The notes under the pieces are model-generated. The model did no database searches. It saw only the letters and a program-made list of their open reading frames with translations, and was not told the origin of the DNA. The position numbers and the translations under genes are program-made. A DNA stretch of 64,000 nucleotides from DATGZH01 sp035297265 (lineage in GTDB: Bacteria > Actinomycetota > Acidimicrobiia > Acidimicrobiales > RAAP-2), in contig DATGZH010000034.1 of assembly GCA_035297265.1 (NCBI GenBank), positions 1 to 64,000 on the forward strand, read 5' to 3'. Each line of letters begins with the position of its first letter. Position 1 is the first letter of the stretch. Below, piece by piece: positions 51,943-61,238 of this stretch.

Positions 51943-54900
51943 TCATGGTCCGGTGTACGGGAAGGTGAAGGCGGCCGAGGAGCCGTAGGGGTTGGTGACC
52001 ACGAGCGTCCCGGAGGTGGAGTCCGAGTTGAGATCGGGCATGAAGAAGAGGATGTCGGGGTTGCCCGACGAGTCGGTGCTCGGGCTCCAGCAGCTGTTCG
52101 GCGTCGGCATGGGGCCCGGGGTGGGCGGGCTGCACTCCGGGATGGGGATCGTGCCCGAGCCGTCCGACGGGGTGACGGCCAGGGGCTGGTCGACGGTGCT
52201 CAGGTGGTACCCGGTGACCTCGATCTCCTCGCCGTTGACGAAGGGGGTCGACCCCGAGCCGAACGGCACCATGGTGCTGATGGTCGGGGCCGACGTCGCC
52301 TGGAGCGAGACGCTGGCGATCGGGACCGTGGCGGTCTCCTCCATGCCCAGATAGACGTAGGTCACCGTCACCGATCCCCCGTAGGAACCCGTGTCGGCGG
52401 TCATCGAGGCGGCGGCGCTGTCGAGACAGGCCGAGACGTCGATCGGGGCGAGCGATCCTCCGGACCAACCCGACGGCGGGGTGGCTCCCGACGTCGGCGA
52501 GCTGCAGGCCGAGCCGCCCGAGAGCTCACCGGTGAAGCTCTCGCTCCAGTCGCCGGCGTTGGGGGCGATGGGGAAGCCGCTGGCGTTCGGCGACGTGATC
52601 ACCGTGGAGCCGGCGTAGGGGTCGGACTGTCCCGATTGCGGCGTCGGAGGGTTGGGATTGAAGGTCGCGGCGAAATCGCTGCTGGAGAGCGCCGGGAGGG
52701 ATGTCGCCCCGAGGACGAAGGGCACGGCGGGGCTGTCGGCGGGGGCGTTGTAGGGCCCGCCGTGCACGTTCGTACTCGTCTCCTGGACCAGCACCAGTTG
52801 CATCGTGCAGTTGCCGCCATAGTCCACGGCGTCGAAGTTCGGGATCGTGATCTGCCCCTCGGAGCCCTGTGGCGTCACCGCCAGCCCCGTCTCCTGCAGC
52901 TGGGAGTTGCCACAGGCGACGACGACCGAGGCCTCGAGCCCGAGGTTCGGTGGGCCGTCGGCGAAGGCGTTCTGCAGGATGGCGCTGACCGAGGCGACGT
53001 CGGGGTTGCTCGCGTCGATGGTCGCCTGCGGCGCGCTGATGTCCATGCCGGCCGGCCAGGGGATGCTCGCCGGGCTGAAGGTCGTCGACGCGGTCGCCGC
53101 GGCGTTCGGGTGACCGCTCGGGCTGACCGTGACGGTCGCCGTGTACTGGGCATTGGGGCTGAGCCCGTCCACGATCGCCGTCGCCGAGGTCTGCTGGCCC
53201 GACTGCCAGGGGGACGAGAGGCCCGGCCCGCTGACTGTGAAGGAGAACTCGGTCATGTCGCTGCCGAAGGCCGCGGCCGCCGAGACCCCTTGCGGCACGA
53301 CCTGGAGCTGTTCGATGGCCGAGGTGGCGTTGGCCTGCCCGGGCGCGGTGGTGGCGTTGAGTGTGAACTCGGCCGCGTTGGGTGGAGCCCAGCCCTCCGT
53401 ACAAGCGTTGTCACCGGTCGAATCGCCGACGAGGTTCTGAGGGCCGACCCCTTGGACGTGGAACGTGAGGTAGGCGCCGACGGGCGCGCTCGGACCGAAG
53501 GGGATCACGGTGCTGGCGTCGCTGCCGTTCACGGTGGTGTCGACGCCGATGCCGGCCGCCGTGCCGACCGTCGGACCGCAGACCGAGCCGGTGACGAGCC
53601 ACGACTCGACGGGGATGGGGTTCGGGCAACCGCTGGCGCACGTCTTCCAGTTGAGGACCCAGCCCTGGCCGTTGGCCGACGTCGTGACCGAGGTCGGGGG
53701 ATCCGGGCCTGCGCTCGAGGTCTGGACCTTGGACGGCGTGGACGTCGCGAATTGGGACCCGATGAAGGCGGTGACCGTCACCTGATAGGTGGAGTTCGAG
53801 GCCAGCCCGCTCACCAGGTACTGATTGGCATCCTGGACGACCGAGGTCGGCTGGGCGGGCGGGGGCGAGCCGTCGACCGGGGTCACCGTGACCTCCCAGG
53901 TCTGGGGGTAGCAGTCCTCACTCGTGAGCGTGGTGTAGCTCCACTGGACGAGAATGGAGTGCGGCCCCGGGGTGGTGCCGGTGATGCTCGGCGTGCGGGG
54001 CGACTGCTGGAGACCGGCGGCCGAGCAGTTGACCTTGTTGTCGACCTGGACGGGAGGCGGCGCGTTGACGACGTGGTTCGTCGACTGCGAGCTGGTCTTC
54101 TTACCCGCCTTCCCCCCACCGGGTGGCGCCGTCGGGTTGAAGTTGACCGCCGAGGCCTTGTCGAAGACCACCGTCGGCTCGCTGCCGTCGGTGAAGAGGG
54201 TCACGGCGTCCTGGCTGGCCGGGTTGTTGAAGACCACGCGCGGCCCGTCGGCCAGGACCTGCTCGCCGGTGTAGGTGAGGCCAGGGACGTCGTTTTTGTT
54301 CGCCGGGTACACGGATGGTGCCTTCACCCCGTTGCCCGGGATGGGGCCGGCGACGCCCGAAGTGAGGTCGATCTTGAGCAGCCTGGGCTGGGCCCGCGAT
54401 CCCTGGTCCGCCATGGCGTAGATGGCGCCGTGGTCACAGACGGGCGAGATGAGTTGGTCTGTCGTGATGCCCTTCACCGCCATGCTCTTGACCGACGATC
54501 CGAAGCGGGTCTTGGTTGCCCCGACGAGACGCCAGGAGTTCCCGTTCGGGAAGGCGAACCAGGCCGTCCCGGTGCAGTTGGACACCGGCACGATCCGCCC
54601 GGCCGTCGGTCCCCCGGGGGTCGGGTTCTGCGTCGAAGCGCCCTCCGTGAACACACGGATCGACGAGGATGACGCCAGAGCCACGAAGGGGTCGCCGCCA
54701 CCGGGTGCCACGGTGGCCCCGAGCACCGATCCGCCGGGGACGCTGCCCAAACTGGCCCACCGAAGGCTCTTGTCATCGGTCGAAGGGACCACCTCGACCA
54801 GACGGGTGGAAGCGCCGCCGGTGACCAGCCACAGGTCCCCGTTCGCGCTGACCGCTTCGCCGCCACCGCCATCGATGCCCGCCGTCACCGTGGCGGGCAC

Positions 54901-55485
54901 AGGTACCTTGGCCGCGCCGGTCCGGGTGTTGCCCAAGGCCACGACGGACCGAGAGACGAGGTACACGGTCGAATGGCCGTTGCCCGAGCGGACCACGTAA
55001 GCGTTCGTGCCGTCGTCCACGGCCTGCGTCTGGAGTCCGGTGGTCGCACCGAGGCCGACGCCGCCCGCCCGATCGACCACCAGGTTGTCGGGGGCGAGGT
55101 AGTTCACGACCCCCGTCGCGGGGTCGTAGACGAGGGTGCCGTCGGTCAGCGCGACGAACCCCAGGGGCGTGCTGAAGGTGGCCCCGCCGACGGACTTGTA
55201 GAGCCCGGTCAACTTGAGCGTCGGGAGCCCGGTGGCCAGGTCGACCACCACCGGGTCCTCGTTGGCCACGGGGAGGACGACCGAGCCGCCGAAGACGTCG
55301 ATCTGGCGCGAGGAGGGCGGAGGACTCACGACCGCCAGCCACACGACGAGGGCCAGGGCCAGGCCGATCACCACCAGGGGCAGGGTCTTCTCGGGCCGCG
55401 TGAAGGCCCTCGGCTCGCCTTCGGTCGGGGATTGGAACCCGAACCGGGCGGCTCTCCCCGCCGGCATCGTCGTGGCTCCGCGCAT
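51943..55485 (-). CDS. Membrane-anchored propeller and fibronectin-III protein
   Basis: A protein of about 1180 residues. An N-terminal membrane anchor (LPLVVIGLALALVVWLAVV, about 35-53) is followed by a beta-propeller-like region of about 400 residues (VVVDLATGLPTLKLTG, TLVYDPATGVVNYLAPD and similar), a Gly/Lys linker, and several Ig/fibronectin-III domains (PSITGTTPGPHSILVQWSY...QYLVSGLASNSTYQVTVTAF). The C-terminus is Ser/Gly/Thr-rich beta sequence. The ATG at 55485 is preferred over a TTG seven codons earlier. It heads the unit leading to MoxR, DUF58 and the TgpA-type protein, so it is probably their surface client. Confidence 0.82.
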   Translation of the reverse strand: MRGATTMPAGRAARFGFQSPTEGEPRAFTRPEKTLPLVVIGLALALVVWLAVVSPPPSSRQIDVFGGSVVLPVANEDPVVVDLATGLPTLKLTGLYKSVGGATFSTPLGFVALTDGTLVYDPATGVVNYLAPDNLVVDRAGGVGLGATTGLQTQAVDDGTNAYVVRSGNGHSTVYLVSRSVVALGNTRTGAAKVPVPATVTAGIDGGGGEAVSANGDLWLVTGGASTRLVEVVPSTDDKSLRWASLGSVPGGSVLGATVAPGGGDPFVALASSSSIRVFTEGASTQNPTPGGPTAGRIVPVSNCTGTAWFAFPNGNSWRLVGATKTRFGSSVKSMAVKGITTDQLISPVCDHGAIYAMADQGSRAQPRLLKIDLTSGVAGPIPGNGVKAPSVYPANKNDVPGLTYTGEQVLADGPRVVFNNPASQDAVTLFTDGSEPTVVFDKASAVNFNPTAPPGGGKAGKKTSSQSTNHVVNAPPPVQVDNKVNCSAAGLQQSPRTPSITGTTPGPHSILVQWSYTTLTSEDCYPQTWEVTVTPVDGSPPPAQPTSVVQDANQYLVSGLASNSTYQVTVTAFIGSQFATSTPSKVQTSSAGPDPPTSVTTSANGQGWVLNWKTCASGCPNPIPVESWLVTGSVCGPTVGTAAGIGVDTTVNGSDASTVIPFGPSAPVGAYLTFHVQGVGPQNLVGDSTGDNACTEGWAPPNAAEFTLNATTAPGQANATSAIEQLQVVPQGVSAAAAFGSDMTEFSFTVSGPGLSSPWQSGQQTSATAIVDGLSPNAQYTATVTVSPSGHPNAAATASTTFSPASIPWPAGMDISAPQATIDASNPDVASVSAILQNAFADGPPNLGLEASVVVACGNSQLQETGLAVTPQGSEGQITIPNFDAVDYGGNCTMQLVLVQETSTNVHGGPYNAPADSPAVPFVLGATSLPALSSSDFAATFNPNPPTPQSGQSDPYAGSTVITSPNASGFPIAPNAGDWSESFTGELSGGSACSSPTSGATPPSGWSGGSLAPIDVSACLDSAAASMTADTGSYGGSVTVTYVYLGMEETATVPIASVSLQATSAPTISTMVPFGSGSTPFVNGEEIEVTGYHLSTVDQPLAVTPSDGSGTIPIPECSPPTPGPMPTPNSCWSPSTDSSGNPDILFFMPDLNSDSTSGTLVVTNPYGSSAAFTFPYTGP

Positions 55486-55556
55486 GGCGGTTGATCTGCC
55501 CCTCAATCTCCGGGATTCGCCTGGGGCTCGTCCCGGCCCTCCATCCCCGACGCGCG

Positions 55557-55588
55557 ATGTTAGGCGAGCGGGACCCCGAATTGGGGTC
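55557..55588 (-). promoter_or_regulatory. Possible promoter (-10 TAACAT) with adjoining inverted repeat
   Basis: TAACAT (55557-55562, minus strand) lies about 72 bp before the fibronectin-III gene start. GACCCC-N5-GGGGTC (55572-55588) sits where the -35 should be and might be an operator or the end of a hairpin. Weak evidence. Confidence 0.35.
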
Positions 55589-55641
55589 GGACCGGGGCGG
55601 TCGTCCGGCCTCTTTTCCCTGGTGAGGGTGCTGCGGAGTCC

Positions 55642-57126
55642 CTAACCCTCGGGGAGGCGGGCCTCCCGCAGCTGGCGCTTCAGGACCTTGCCGGAGGGTT
55701 CCCTCGGCAGCTCGTCGGTGAACTCGAACTCCCGGGGCAGCTTGTAGGTGGCCAGGCGGGTCCGGAGGAAGGCGAGCAGGGCCTCCTCGTCGGGCCGGGC
55801 CCCGGGCCGCAGCTCGACCAGGGCGAAGGTCCGCTGGCCCATCCGCTCGTCGGGCAGGCCGAAGACGGCCGAGTCGACCACGTCCTCGTGCTCGGCCAGG
55901 GCCTGCTCCACCTCGGCCGGGTAGATGTTGACCCCACCGCTGATGATCAGGTCCACCCGGCGGTCGGCGATGAAGAGGTAGTTGTCCTCGTCGAGGTGCC
56001 CGAGGTCGCCGACCGTGAACATCCCGTCGCGCCAGGCCTCCTTGGTCTTCTCCTCGGCCTTGTGGTAGCTGAAGGCGTAGCCCGGGACGGCCGAGACCCA
56101 GATCGTGCCGACCTCGCCCGCCGGGAGCTCCTGGCCCTCCTCGTCGAGGATCTTCACGTCCACGCCGAGGCTCGGCTGTCCGACGCTGCCCGGCTTCTCC
56201 AGCCACTCCTCGGGCGAGATGCACGTGACGTAGCCCTCGCTCATGCCGAAGTACTCCCACACCGTGCCGGGCGGGAAGACCTCCATGATCCGGCGCTTCA
56301 CCGGGACCGGGCACGGCGCGGCGGCGTGGAGGATCTTGCGCACGCTCGAGCGGTCATAGGCCGCCCAGTCCACCTCGAGGAGGCGGACGAAGTTGGCCGG
56401 CACCATGTGCGACGACGTGACCCGCTCGGTCTCGATGAGGCGGAGGCACTCGTCGGCGTCGAAGCGCTGCATCATGACGACGGGGGCGCCTTCGTTGAGG
56501 TGCATGACCGCGTAGTTGCCGGGGGCGGTGTGGTAGGCGGGACCGCAGAGCAGGTGCACGTCGTCGCGGCCGAAGCCCCAGAACTCCGTGAAGAGCTGGG
56601 GACCCATCTCCTCGGCCGGCACCGGGAGGGGCCGGACGATGCCCTTGGGCTTCCCGGTCGTCCCCGACGTGTAGTTCATGAAGACGGCCGTGGTCCCGAG
56701 GAACTCGTTCGTGGGCGGTCGGCTCGCCAGCCGCTCGACCTCGCGGTCGTCGACGGCCACGGCGGCCCGGAGCGTCGGCACGTCGGCCGCCGCCGGACCG
56801 GCCACCGCCTCGTCCTCGTAGACGAATGCGGCCGCCTCGGAGTCGGCGAGGAGGTACGCCACCTCGGAGGAGGTGAAGCGGTAGCTGAGCGGCACGATGA
56901 GCGCACCGATGCGGGCCGCCCCGTACCAGCAGGCGAAGATCTCGGGTCGGTTGCCGAGCATCACCGCCACCCGGTCGCCGTGACCCACCCCGGCCCGCGC
57001 GAAGCGCTGCGCCCAGCGGTTGGCCGCCGCGTCGAGCTCGCCGAACGTGGTCCGGCGGTCGCCGTGCACGAGGGCGACGCGGTCGGGCTCCTCCCGGGCG
57101 ACGGCCGGGACCCCCCTCGTGGTCAC
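55642..57126 (-). CDS. Acyl-CoA synthetase (class I adenylate-forming ligase)
   Basis: A 494-residue ligase: ATP-binding FMNYTSGTTGKPKGIVRP, WEYFGMSEGYVT (adenine pocket), DRRVDLIISGGVNIYPAEVE (hinge) and PSGKVLKRQL with the catalytic C-terminal Lys. It activates an organic acid of unknown chain as a CoA thioester. The GTG at 57126 has GGGGAGG 4 nt upstream. It follows the dehydratase trio in the same direction and may be the last gene of that run. Confidence 0.91.
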   Translation of the reverse strand: MTTRGVPAVAREEPDRVALVHGDRRTTFGELDAAANRWAQRFARAGVGHGDRVAVMLGNRPEIFACWYGAARIGALIVPLSYRFTSSEVAYLLADSEAAAFVYEDEAVAGPAAADVPTLRAAVAVDDREVERLASRPPTNEFLGTTAVFMNYTSGTTGKPKGIVRPLPVPAEEMGPQLFTEFWGFGRDDVHLLCGPAYHTAPGNYAVMHLNEGAPVVMMQRFDADECLRLIETERVTSSHMVPANFVRLLEVDWAAYDRSSVRKILHAAAPCPVPVKRRIMEVFPPGTVWEYFGMSEGYVTCISPEEWLEKPGSVGQPSLGVDVKILDEEGQELPAGEVGTIWVSAVPGYAFSYHKAEEKTKEAWRDGMFTVGDLGHLDEDNYLFIADRRVDLIISGGVNIYPAEVEQALAEHEDVVDSAVFGLPDERMGQRTFALVELRPGARPDEEALLAFLRTRLATYKLPREFEFTDELPREPSGKVLKRQLREARLPEG

Positions 57127-57201
57127 CGGGCCTCCCCGCCGCCGGGGCGGCACCGGTCGGTCGGGACCGTCATGGTGCGGCTCCTTTCCGTCCGGCCGGC
57201 C

Positions 57202-57729
57202 TCAGGCCGGGGTGAAACGGAACAGGTCGTGGACGTAGCGGGCCACGGGCGTGCCGTCGCCTCGCCGGTAGAAGGACTCGGTGCTGAGGAAGTGTCCCTC
57301 GCCGAGCGAGGTCGTCTTCCTGGGCGAGACGTCGACGAGCGTCTCTTCGACGTTGAGGCGATCGCCCACCCGCATGGGGACGAAGAACTCCATGTCGGTC
57401 CCCACGCTGATGACGGTGGGGTCGGGCAGGGGCACCCGGCCGAGCAGCATCGGGGCGGGCGAGGGGTCGCCCGGACGCCACTCGGGCATGACGACCCAGG
57501 TGAGGAGCATGGCCGGGGGCGAGATGACGCCGCCCCACTGCTGGTTGGCGTACTCCTCGTCCCAGTAGCTGGCGTTGGCGTCGCGCACCATGGCGCAGAA
57601 GTACTTGATCAGGGCCCCGGTGACCGCCCGCTCGGCGAACACGACCGAGGTGCGCGTCCCGACGAGCGCCCGGGCCTCCTCGTAGGTCCCGAACGTGAGG
57701 CCGATCTCGGCGGGGACCTCGGGGGTCAC
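57202..57729 (-). CDS. FAS1-like (MaoC N-terminal type) dehydratase, copy 2
   Basis: A 175-residue hot-dog-fold protein with the segment YFCAMVRDANASYWDEEYANQQWGGVISPPAMLLTW, the family's signature, and VPLPDPTVISVGTDMEFFVPMRVGD. Members pair with a MaoC partner to hydrate enoyl-CoA. The GTG overlaps the MaoC gene stop by 4 bp. It is paralogous to the gene at 58187-58729, flanking the MaoC gene on the other side. Confidence 0.87.
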   Translation of the reverse strand: MTPEVPAEIGLTFGTYEEARALVGTRTSVVFAERAVTGALIKYFCAMVRDANASYWDEEYANQQWGGVISPPAMLLTWVVMPEWRPGDPSPAPMLLGRVPLPDPTVISVGTDMEFFVPMRVGDRLNVEETLVDVSPRKTTSLGEGHFLSTESFYRRGDGTPVARYVHDLFRFTPA

Positions 57730-58190
57730 GATGCCTGGCGCGCCGGCAGCTCCAGGTGCACGGTGGCCGGCACGCAGAGCTGACCGTCCTGGTTCTCCAC
57801 GGTGATCTCGAGCTCGACCAGGTGGCGGGTCCGACCGCCGGGTTCGTCGGTGTACTTGCGGACCACCCGGCCCTGGCCGACCATCGTGTCCCCGGCGTAG
57901 ATGGAGTGCCGCATCGACATCTTGCGGCGGGTGATGAAGCTGGCGGGGCCGCCCCAGGCCGTGGCCAACCGGTCGATGAAGCCCAGGAAATGCATCGTGT
58001 TGATGTAGATCGTCGGCTGGCCCTGGGCCTTGGCGTACTCCGGGTCGTGGTGGCCCGGGAAGTAGTCCCACGTCGTGGCGGGGTTCATGACCACCCGCCG
58101 GTAGGTGATCTCGTCCTCGACCGGCGCGAGCTCCTCCCCCTCGGCCACGTCCTCCCAGTAGCGCTGGTGGTAGTCGACGCCGGGGATCAC
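57726..58190 (-). CDS. MaoC-family dehydratase
   Basis: A 154-residue hot-dog protein: YRRVVMNPATTWDYFPGHHDPEYAKAQGQPTIYINTMHFLGFIDRL carries the hydratase-2-type Asp and His, and VRKYTDEPGGRTRHLVELEITVENQDGQ the central helix-strand part. It overlaps both neighbouring FAS1-like genes by 4 bp (GTGA), so all three chains are made together, probably as one hetero-oligomeric enoyl-CoA hydratase. GAGGAGGGG precedes the GTG. Confidence 0.88.
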   Translation of the reverse strand: MIPGVDYHQRYWEDVAEGEELAPVEDEITYRRVVMNPATTWDYFPGHHDPEYAKAQGQPTIYINTMHFLGFIDRLATAWGGPASFITRRKMSMRHSIYAGDTMVGQGRVVRKYTDEPGGRTRHLVELEITVENQDGQLCVPATVHLELPARQAS

Positions 58191-58729
58191 GACCCCTCCT
58201 CCTCGGCGCCGAAGCGGAAGAGCACGTTCGTGTTCTTGGCCACGAGCTGGCCGTCCTGGCGCCGGTAGGTGGACAGCGTCGTCACGAAGTGCCCGACCCC
58301 GAGGGCGGTCTTCTTCTCCTCGGAGACGTCCACGACCTCCTCGACCACGTTCAGGTGGTCCCCCACCCGCATCGGGGCGAAGAACTCGGTGTCGGTCGAG
58401 GCGTTCACGAAGGTGGTGCCGGGGAGGGGCACCCGGGCCGTGAGGAGCGGCTCGGGTCGGGAGCCCTCGGGGTCCCACTCGAGCGGCATCAGCCAGACCA
58501 TGAGCATGGCCGGGGGCGAGACCAACGCGCCCCACGTGGCGACGGCGTACTCCTCGTCCCAATAGCTGGCGTTGGCGTCCTCGGTCATCATCGAGAAGTG
58601 CTGGATCATCGGGGCGTTGACCTCGACCCGCCCGAAGCGGACCGGCGTGGCCTGGCCCACCATGGCCTTGGCCTCCTCGAAGGTACCGAAGGCGATCTCG
58701 TAGCCCGTACCCTCGTCGACCGTCGCCAT
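58187..58729 (-). CDS. FAS1-like (MaoC N-terminal type) dehydratase, copy 1
   Basis: A 180-residue hot-dog protein: QHFSMMTEDANASYWDEEYAVATWGALVSPPAMLMVW and VPLPGTTFVNASTDTEFFAPMRVGDHLNVVEEVVDVSEEKKTALGVGHFV. It shares signature and length with the gene at 57202-57729. The ATG lacks a good ribosome site. It starts the overlapping trio and follows the NTF2-like gene by 17 bp. Confidence 0.88.
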   Translation of the reverse strand: MATVDEGTGYEIAFGTFEEAKAMVGQATPVRFGRVEVNAPMIQHFSMMTEDANASYWDEEYAVATWGALVSPPAMLMVWLMPLEWDPEGSRPEPLLTARVPLPGTTFVNASTDTEFFAPMRVGDHLNVVEEVVDVSEEKKTALGVGHFVTTLSTYRRQDGQLVAKNTNVLFRFGAEEEGS

Positions 58730-58746
58730 GTCGCCGCGCCCGGCCG

Positions 58747-59163
58747 CTAGGCCCCGAGAGCGGCGAAGCGGCGCCGGGCGAAGTACCAGCGCCCCCGCTC
58801 GAAGATCAGCTCGTCGGAGGCCGAGATGACCTCGGCGATCGTCGACACCTTGCCCTCCACGGGCGGTCCGAGGACGAGGAGCGTGCTCTCCTGGGTGCCC
58901 TGGACCCCGTCGATCTCGACCACCGGGTCGGCCATGAGGATGCGCTGGCCGTGGGCGGCCGCCGAGCTGAACCAGGTCTCGAGGGCCCCGTGGCCCACGA
59001 TGGGGTCCTGCCCGGCGAGCTCGAGCACGCCCCGCACGACGAACGTGCCCACCCAGGTCGGGAAGTCGGAACGCTCGAACGCCCGGTGCTGGCGCACCGA
59101 GAGGTCGGCCACCGCGCTCCGGGCGGCGATGGAGCCCAGGATCCGCTCCTCTTCGTAGGTCAT
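58747..59163 (-). CDS. NTF2-like (SnoaL-type) protein 1
   Basis: A 138-residue alpha+beta cone protein: SAVADLSVRQHRAFERSDFPTWVGTFVVRGVLEL at the N-terminus and FERGRWYFARRRFAALG at the C-terminus, the SnoaL/ring-dioxygenase small-subunit-like fold. Such proteins are isomerases, hydratases or binding proteins. AGGAG lies 5 nt before the ATG at 59163. It is 9 bp from the upstream NTF2-like gene. No catalytic residues can be assigned. Confidence 0.82.
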   Translation of the reverse strand: MTYEEERILGSIAARSAVADLSVRQHRAFERSDFPTWVGTFVVRGVLELAGQDPIVGHGALETWFSSAAAHGQRILMADPVVEIDGVQGTQESTLLVLGPPVEGKVSTIAEVISASDELIFERGRWYFARRRFAALGA

Positions 59164-59172
59164 CGTCACTCC

Positions 59173-59568
59173 TCAGGCCTCCTTGTGCCCCATGGCGTCC
59201 TTGCCGCCGACGGGGGGTTCCCCGCCGGGTTGCTGCAGGTAAAGGTGCATCTCTTCGATGAGACCCTCGTCGTCGAGCGTGAAGACGATGGCCTCGGGGA
59301 TGTCGGTCAGCACGCCGTCGACCTCGAGCCGCTCGATGAGCTCGGCCACGGCCGTGTTCCCCGAGTAGACGACCCGGACCGGGAGCAGCCGGTAGTTGTC
59401 CTGCAGCGTCGGGACCACCCGACGGAGGAAGTCGAGGTAGGCCGCCGAGCTGTCGATGACGTCGACGTAGGGCCCGATGCGCTTGAAGCGCTGCTTCGAG
59501 AAGACCCCGGCGAGGGCGTCCCAGTCGTGCGCCCCGTAGTGCTGGAGGAAGTCCTCGACCACCGCCAT
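59173..59568 (-). CDS. NTF2-like (SnoaL-type) protein 2
   Basis: A 131-residue NTF2-fold protein: VVEDFLQHYGAHDWDALAGVFSKQRFKRIGPYVDVIDSSAAYLDFLRRVVP, then VRVVYSGNTAVAELIERLEVDGV and TLDDEGLIEEMHLYLQQPGG. The pattern is the polyketide-cyclase-like SnoaL family. AAGGGG lies 7 nt before the ATG at 59568; an upstream GTG would add six residues. It is probably the first gene of the unit running to the dehydratase trio. Confidence 0.83.
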   Translation of the reverse strand: MAVVEDFLQHYGAHDWDALAGVFSKQRFKRIGPYVDVIDSSAAYLDFLRRVVPTLQDNYRLLPVRVVYSGNTAVAELIERLEVDGVLTDIPEAIVFTLDDEGLIEEMHLYLQQPGGEPPVGGKDAMGHKEA

Positions 59569-59625
59569 CGCCGCACCCCTTTCCACCGGCCGTCCGGCGG
59601 CCCTCGCAGTTCCGCTATTGATGCA

Positions 59626-59631
59626 ATCGTA
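59626..59631 (-). promoter_or_regulatory. Possible -10 box (TACGAT) for the NTF2/dehydratase unit
   Basis: TACGAT on the minus strand in a locally AT-rich stretch, about 58 bp before the start at 59568. No good -35 found. Confidence 0.4.
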
Positions 59632-59662
59632 GTGCTGATGGGCCCGAACGCCCCAGGTGAGC

Positions 59663-61201
59663 TCAGGGCGCCCCGTGGCGCTCCCGGAGGACCGGCTTCA
59701 GCACCTTCCCCGCCGCGTTGACCGGCAGCACGTCGACGAAGACCACCGACGTCGGCTTCTTGTAGGAGGCCAGCCGCTCCCTGCACCAGCCGATGAGGTC
59801 CTCGGCTGACGGCGGGTCATCGGCGTCGGTGGCCACGACCACCGCCCGGGGGGTCTCCCCCCAGACCTCGTCGGGGAGGCCGATGACCGCCACGTCGGCC
59901 ACGCCCGGATGGGAGCGCAGCGCCTGCTCCACCTCGGGGCAGTAGATGTTCTCCCCGCCCGAGATGATCATGTCGGTCTTGCGGTCGACGACGTAGAAGT
60001 AGCCGTCCTCGTCCATCGTGCAGAGGTCGCCGGAGTGGAACCAGCCGCCGGCGAAGGCCCGCTCGTTGGCCTCGGGCATGTGCCAGTAGCCCTGCATCAC
60101 GGTCGGGCCCCGGTAGACGATCTCCCCCACCTCCCCGACGGCCACGTCGCGACCCTCTTCGTCGACCAGCCGGGCCTCGACGTTCACGATCGGCGTCCCG
60201 ACCGAGCCCCGCTTGCGCTCGGCGTCGGCCGCCGAGAGCACCGTCGTGACCGGGCTCATCTCGGTCTGACCGAAGAAGCTGAAGATCGGGACACCGGGAA
60301 GGGTGCGGCCCATCTTCTCGAGCACGTGCACGGGGGTGTTGGCCGCCCCCCACGACACCCGCCGCAGGCGGAGCGGCGGCTGCTGGGCGGCGATCTGGTC
60401 GCAGATCTCGTTCCACTGCATGCCGACGAAGACGCAGCCGGTGACGCCCTCTCCGGACAGCTCCTTCACCGCCTGGCCGGCGTCGAAGTTCCCGGAGGGC
60501 ACGATGACCGAGCGGCCACCGCCGATCACGTAGGGCAGGATCCCCGACAGCCCGCCGATGTGGAAGAGGGGGAGGTTGCCGTACCAGACGTCGTCGGAGC
60601 CGGTGATGCCCTGGATGATCATCGAGTTGAGGGTGCTCATCACCAGGTTGAAGTGGGTGAGGACCGCCCCCTTCGGCCGCCCGGTGGTCCCCGACGTGTA
60701 GCAGATGAGCGCGGGGTCCGATTCGCCCACCACCGCCCCGGGCTGGCTCTCGTCGCCCGAGGCGAGGACCTCGTCGTAGCGCTCGGCCGAGGGGCCCCCG
60801 GCGTCGGCCCGATCGCCCACGACCACCACGGTGACGAGCTCGGGCAGCTCGGCCCGGTTGGCCGCCACGAGGGGGGCCAGGTGCTCGTCCACGACGATGG
60901 CCGAGCTGGTCGAGTCGGCGAGGACGAAGCGCACCTCGTCGGCCACCAGGCGGAAGTTGACCGGGACCACGATGGCCCCGAGCCGCCAACCGGCGAAGAT
61001 CGCCTCCACCATCTCGATGCTGTTGCCCATGAGCACGGCGAGGCGGTCCCCGTGCCCGAGGCCCCGCTCCGCGAGGGCCGAGGCCAGCCGGCTCACCCGG
61101 GCGTCGACCTCGGCGAAGGTCCGCTCCGTGCCGGCACACGTGAACGCCGGACGGTCGGAGAACTTGCGGGCGATGCGGGCCAGCTGCTCGCCGTGGGCCA
61201 T
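59663..61201 (-). CDS. Long-chain-type acyl-CoA synthetase
   Basis: A 512-residue adenylate-forming ligase: ICYTSGTTGRPKGAVLTHFNL (ATP loop), FGQTEMSP, DRKTDMIISGGENIYCPEVE (hinge) and NAAGKVLKPVLRE with the catalytic Lys. All motifs are intact. It starts at an ATG 37 bp after the next ligase gene. With that gene and the dehydratase at the window end it belongs to an acyl-CoA catabolic unit; the acid activated is unknown. Confidence 0.92.
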   Translation of the reverse strand: MAHGEQLARIARKFSDRPAFTCAGTERTFAEVDARVSRLASALAERGLGHGDRLAVLMGNSIEMVEAIFAGWRLGAIVVPVNFRLVADEVRFVLADSTSSAIVVDEHLAPLVAANRAELPELVTVVVVGDRADAGGPSAERYDEVLASGDESQPGAVVGESDPALICYTSGTTGRPKGAVLTHFNLVMSTLNSMIIQGITGSDDVWYGNLPLFHIGGLSGILPYVIGGGRSVIVPSGNFDAGQAVKELSGEGVTGCVFVGMQWNEICDQIAAQQPPLRLRRVSWGAANTPVHVLEKMGRTLPGVPIFSFFGQTEMSPVTTVLSAADAERKRGSVGTPIVNVEARLVDEEGRDVAVGEVGEIVYRGPTVMQGYWHMPEANERAFAGGWFHSGDLCTMDEDGYFYVVDRKTDMIISGGENIYCPEVEQALRSHPGVADVAVIGLPDEVWGETPRAVVVATDADDPPSAEDLIGWCRERLASYKKPTSVVFVDVLPVNAAGKVLKPVLRERHGAP

Positions 61202-61238
61202 GCTGCGGGCCGTGGCGAGCGTGGCCTCGTCGCGCGGG

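Noticed and set aside
55572..55588. GACCCC/GGGGTC inverted repeat as a terminator of the fibronectin-III gene region
   Set aside because: It lies upstream of the fibronectin-III start, not after any gene end on its strand, so a promoter-related role was preferred.
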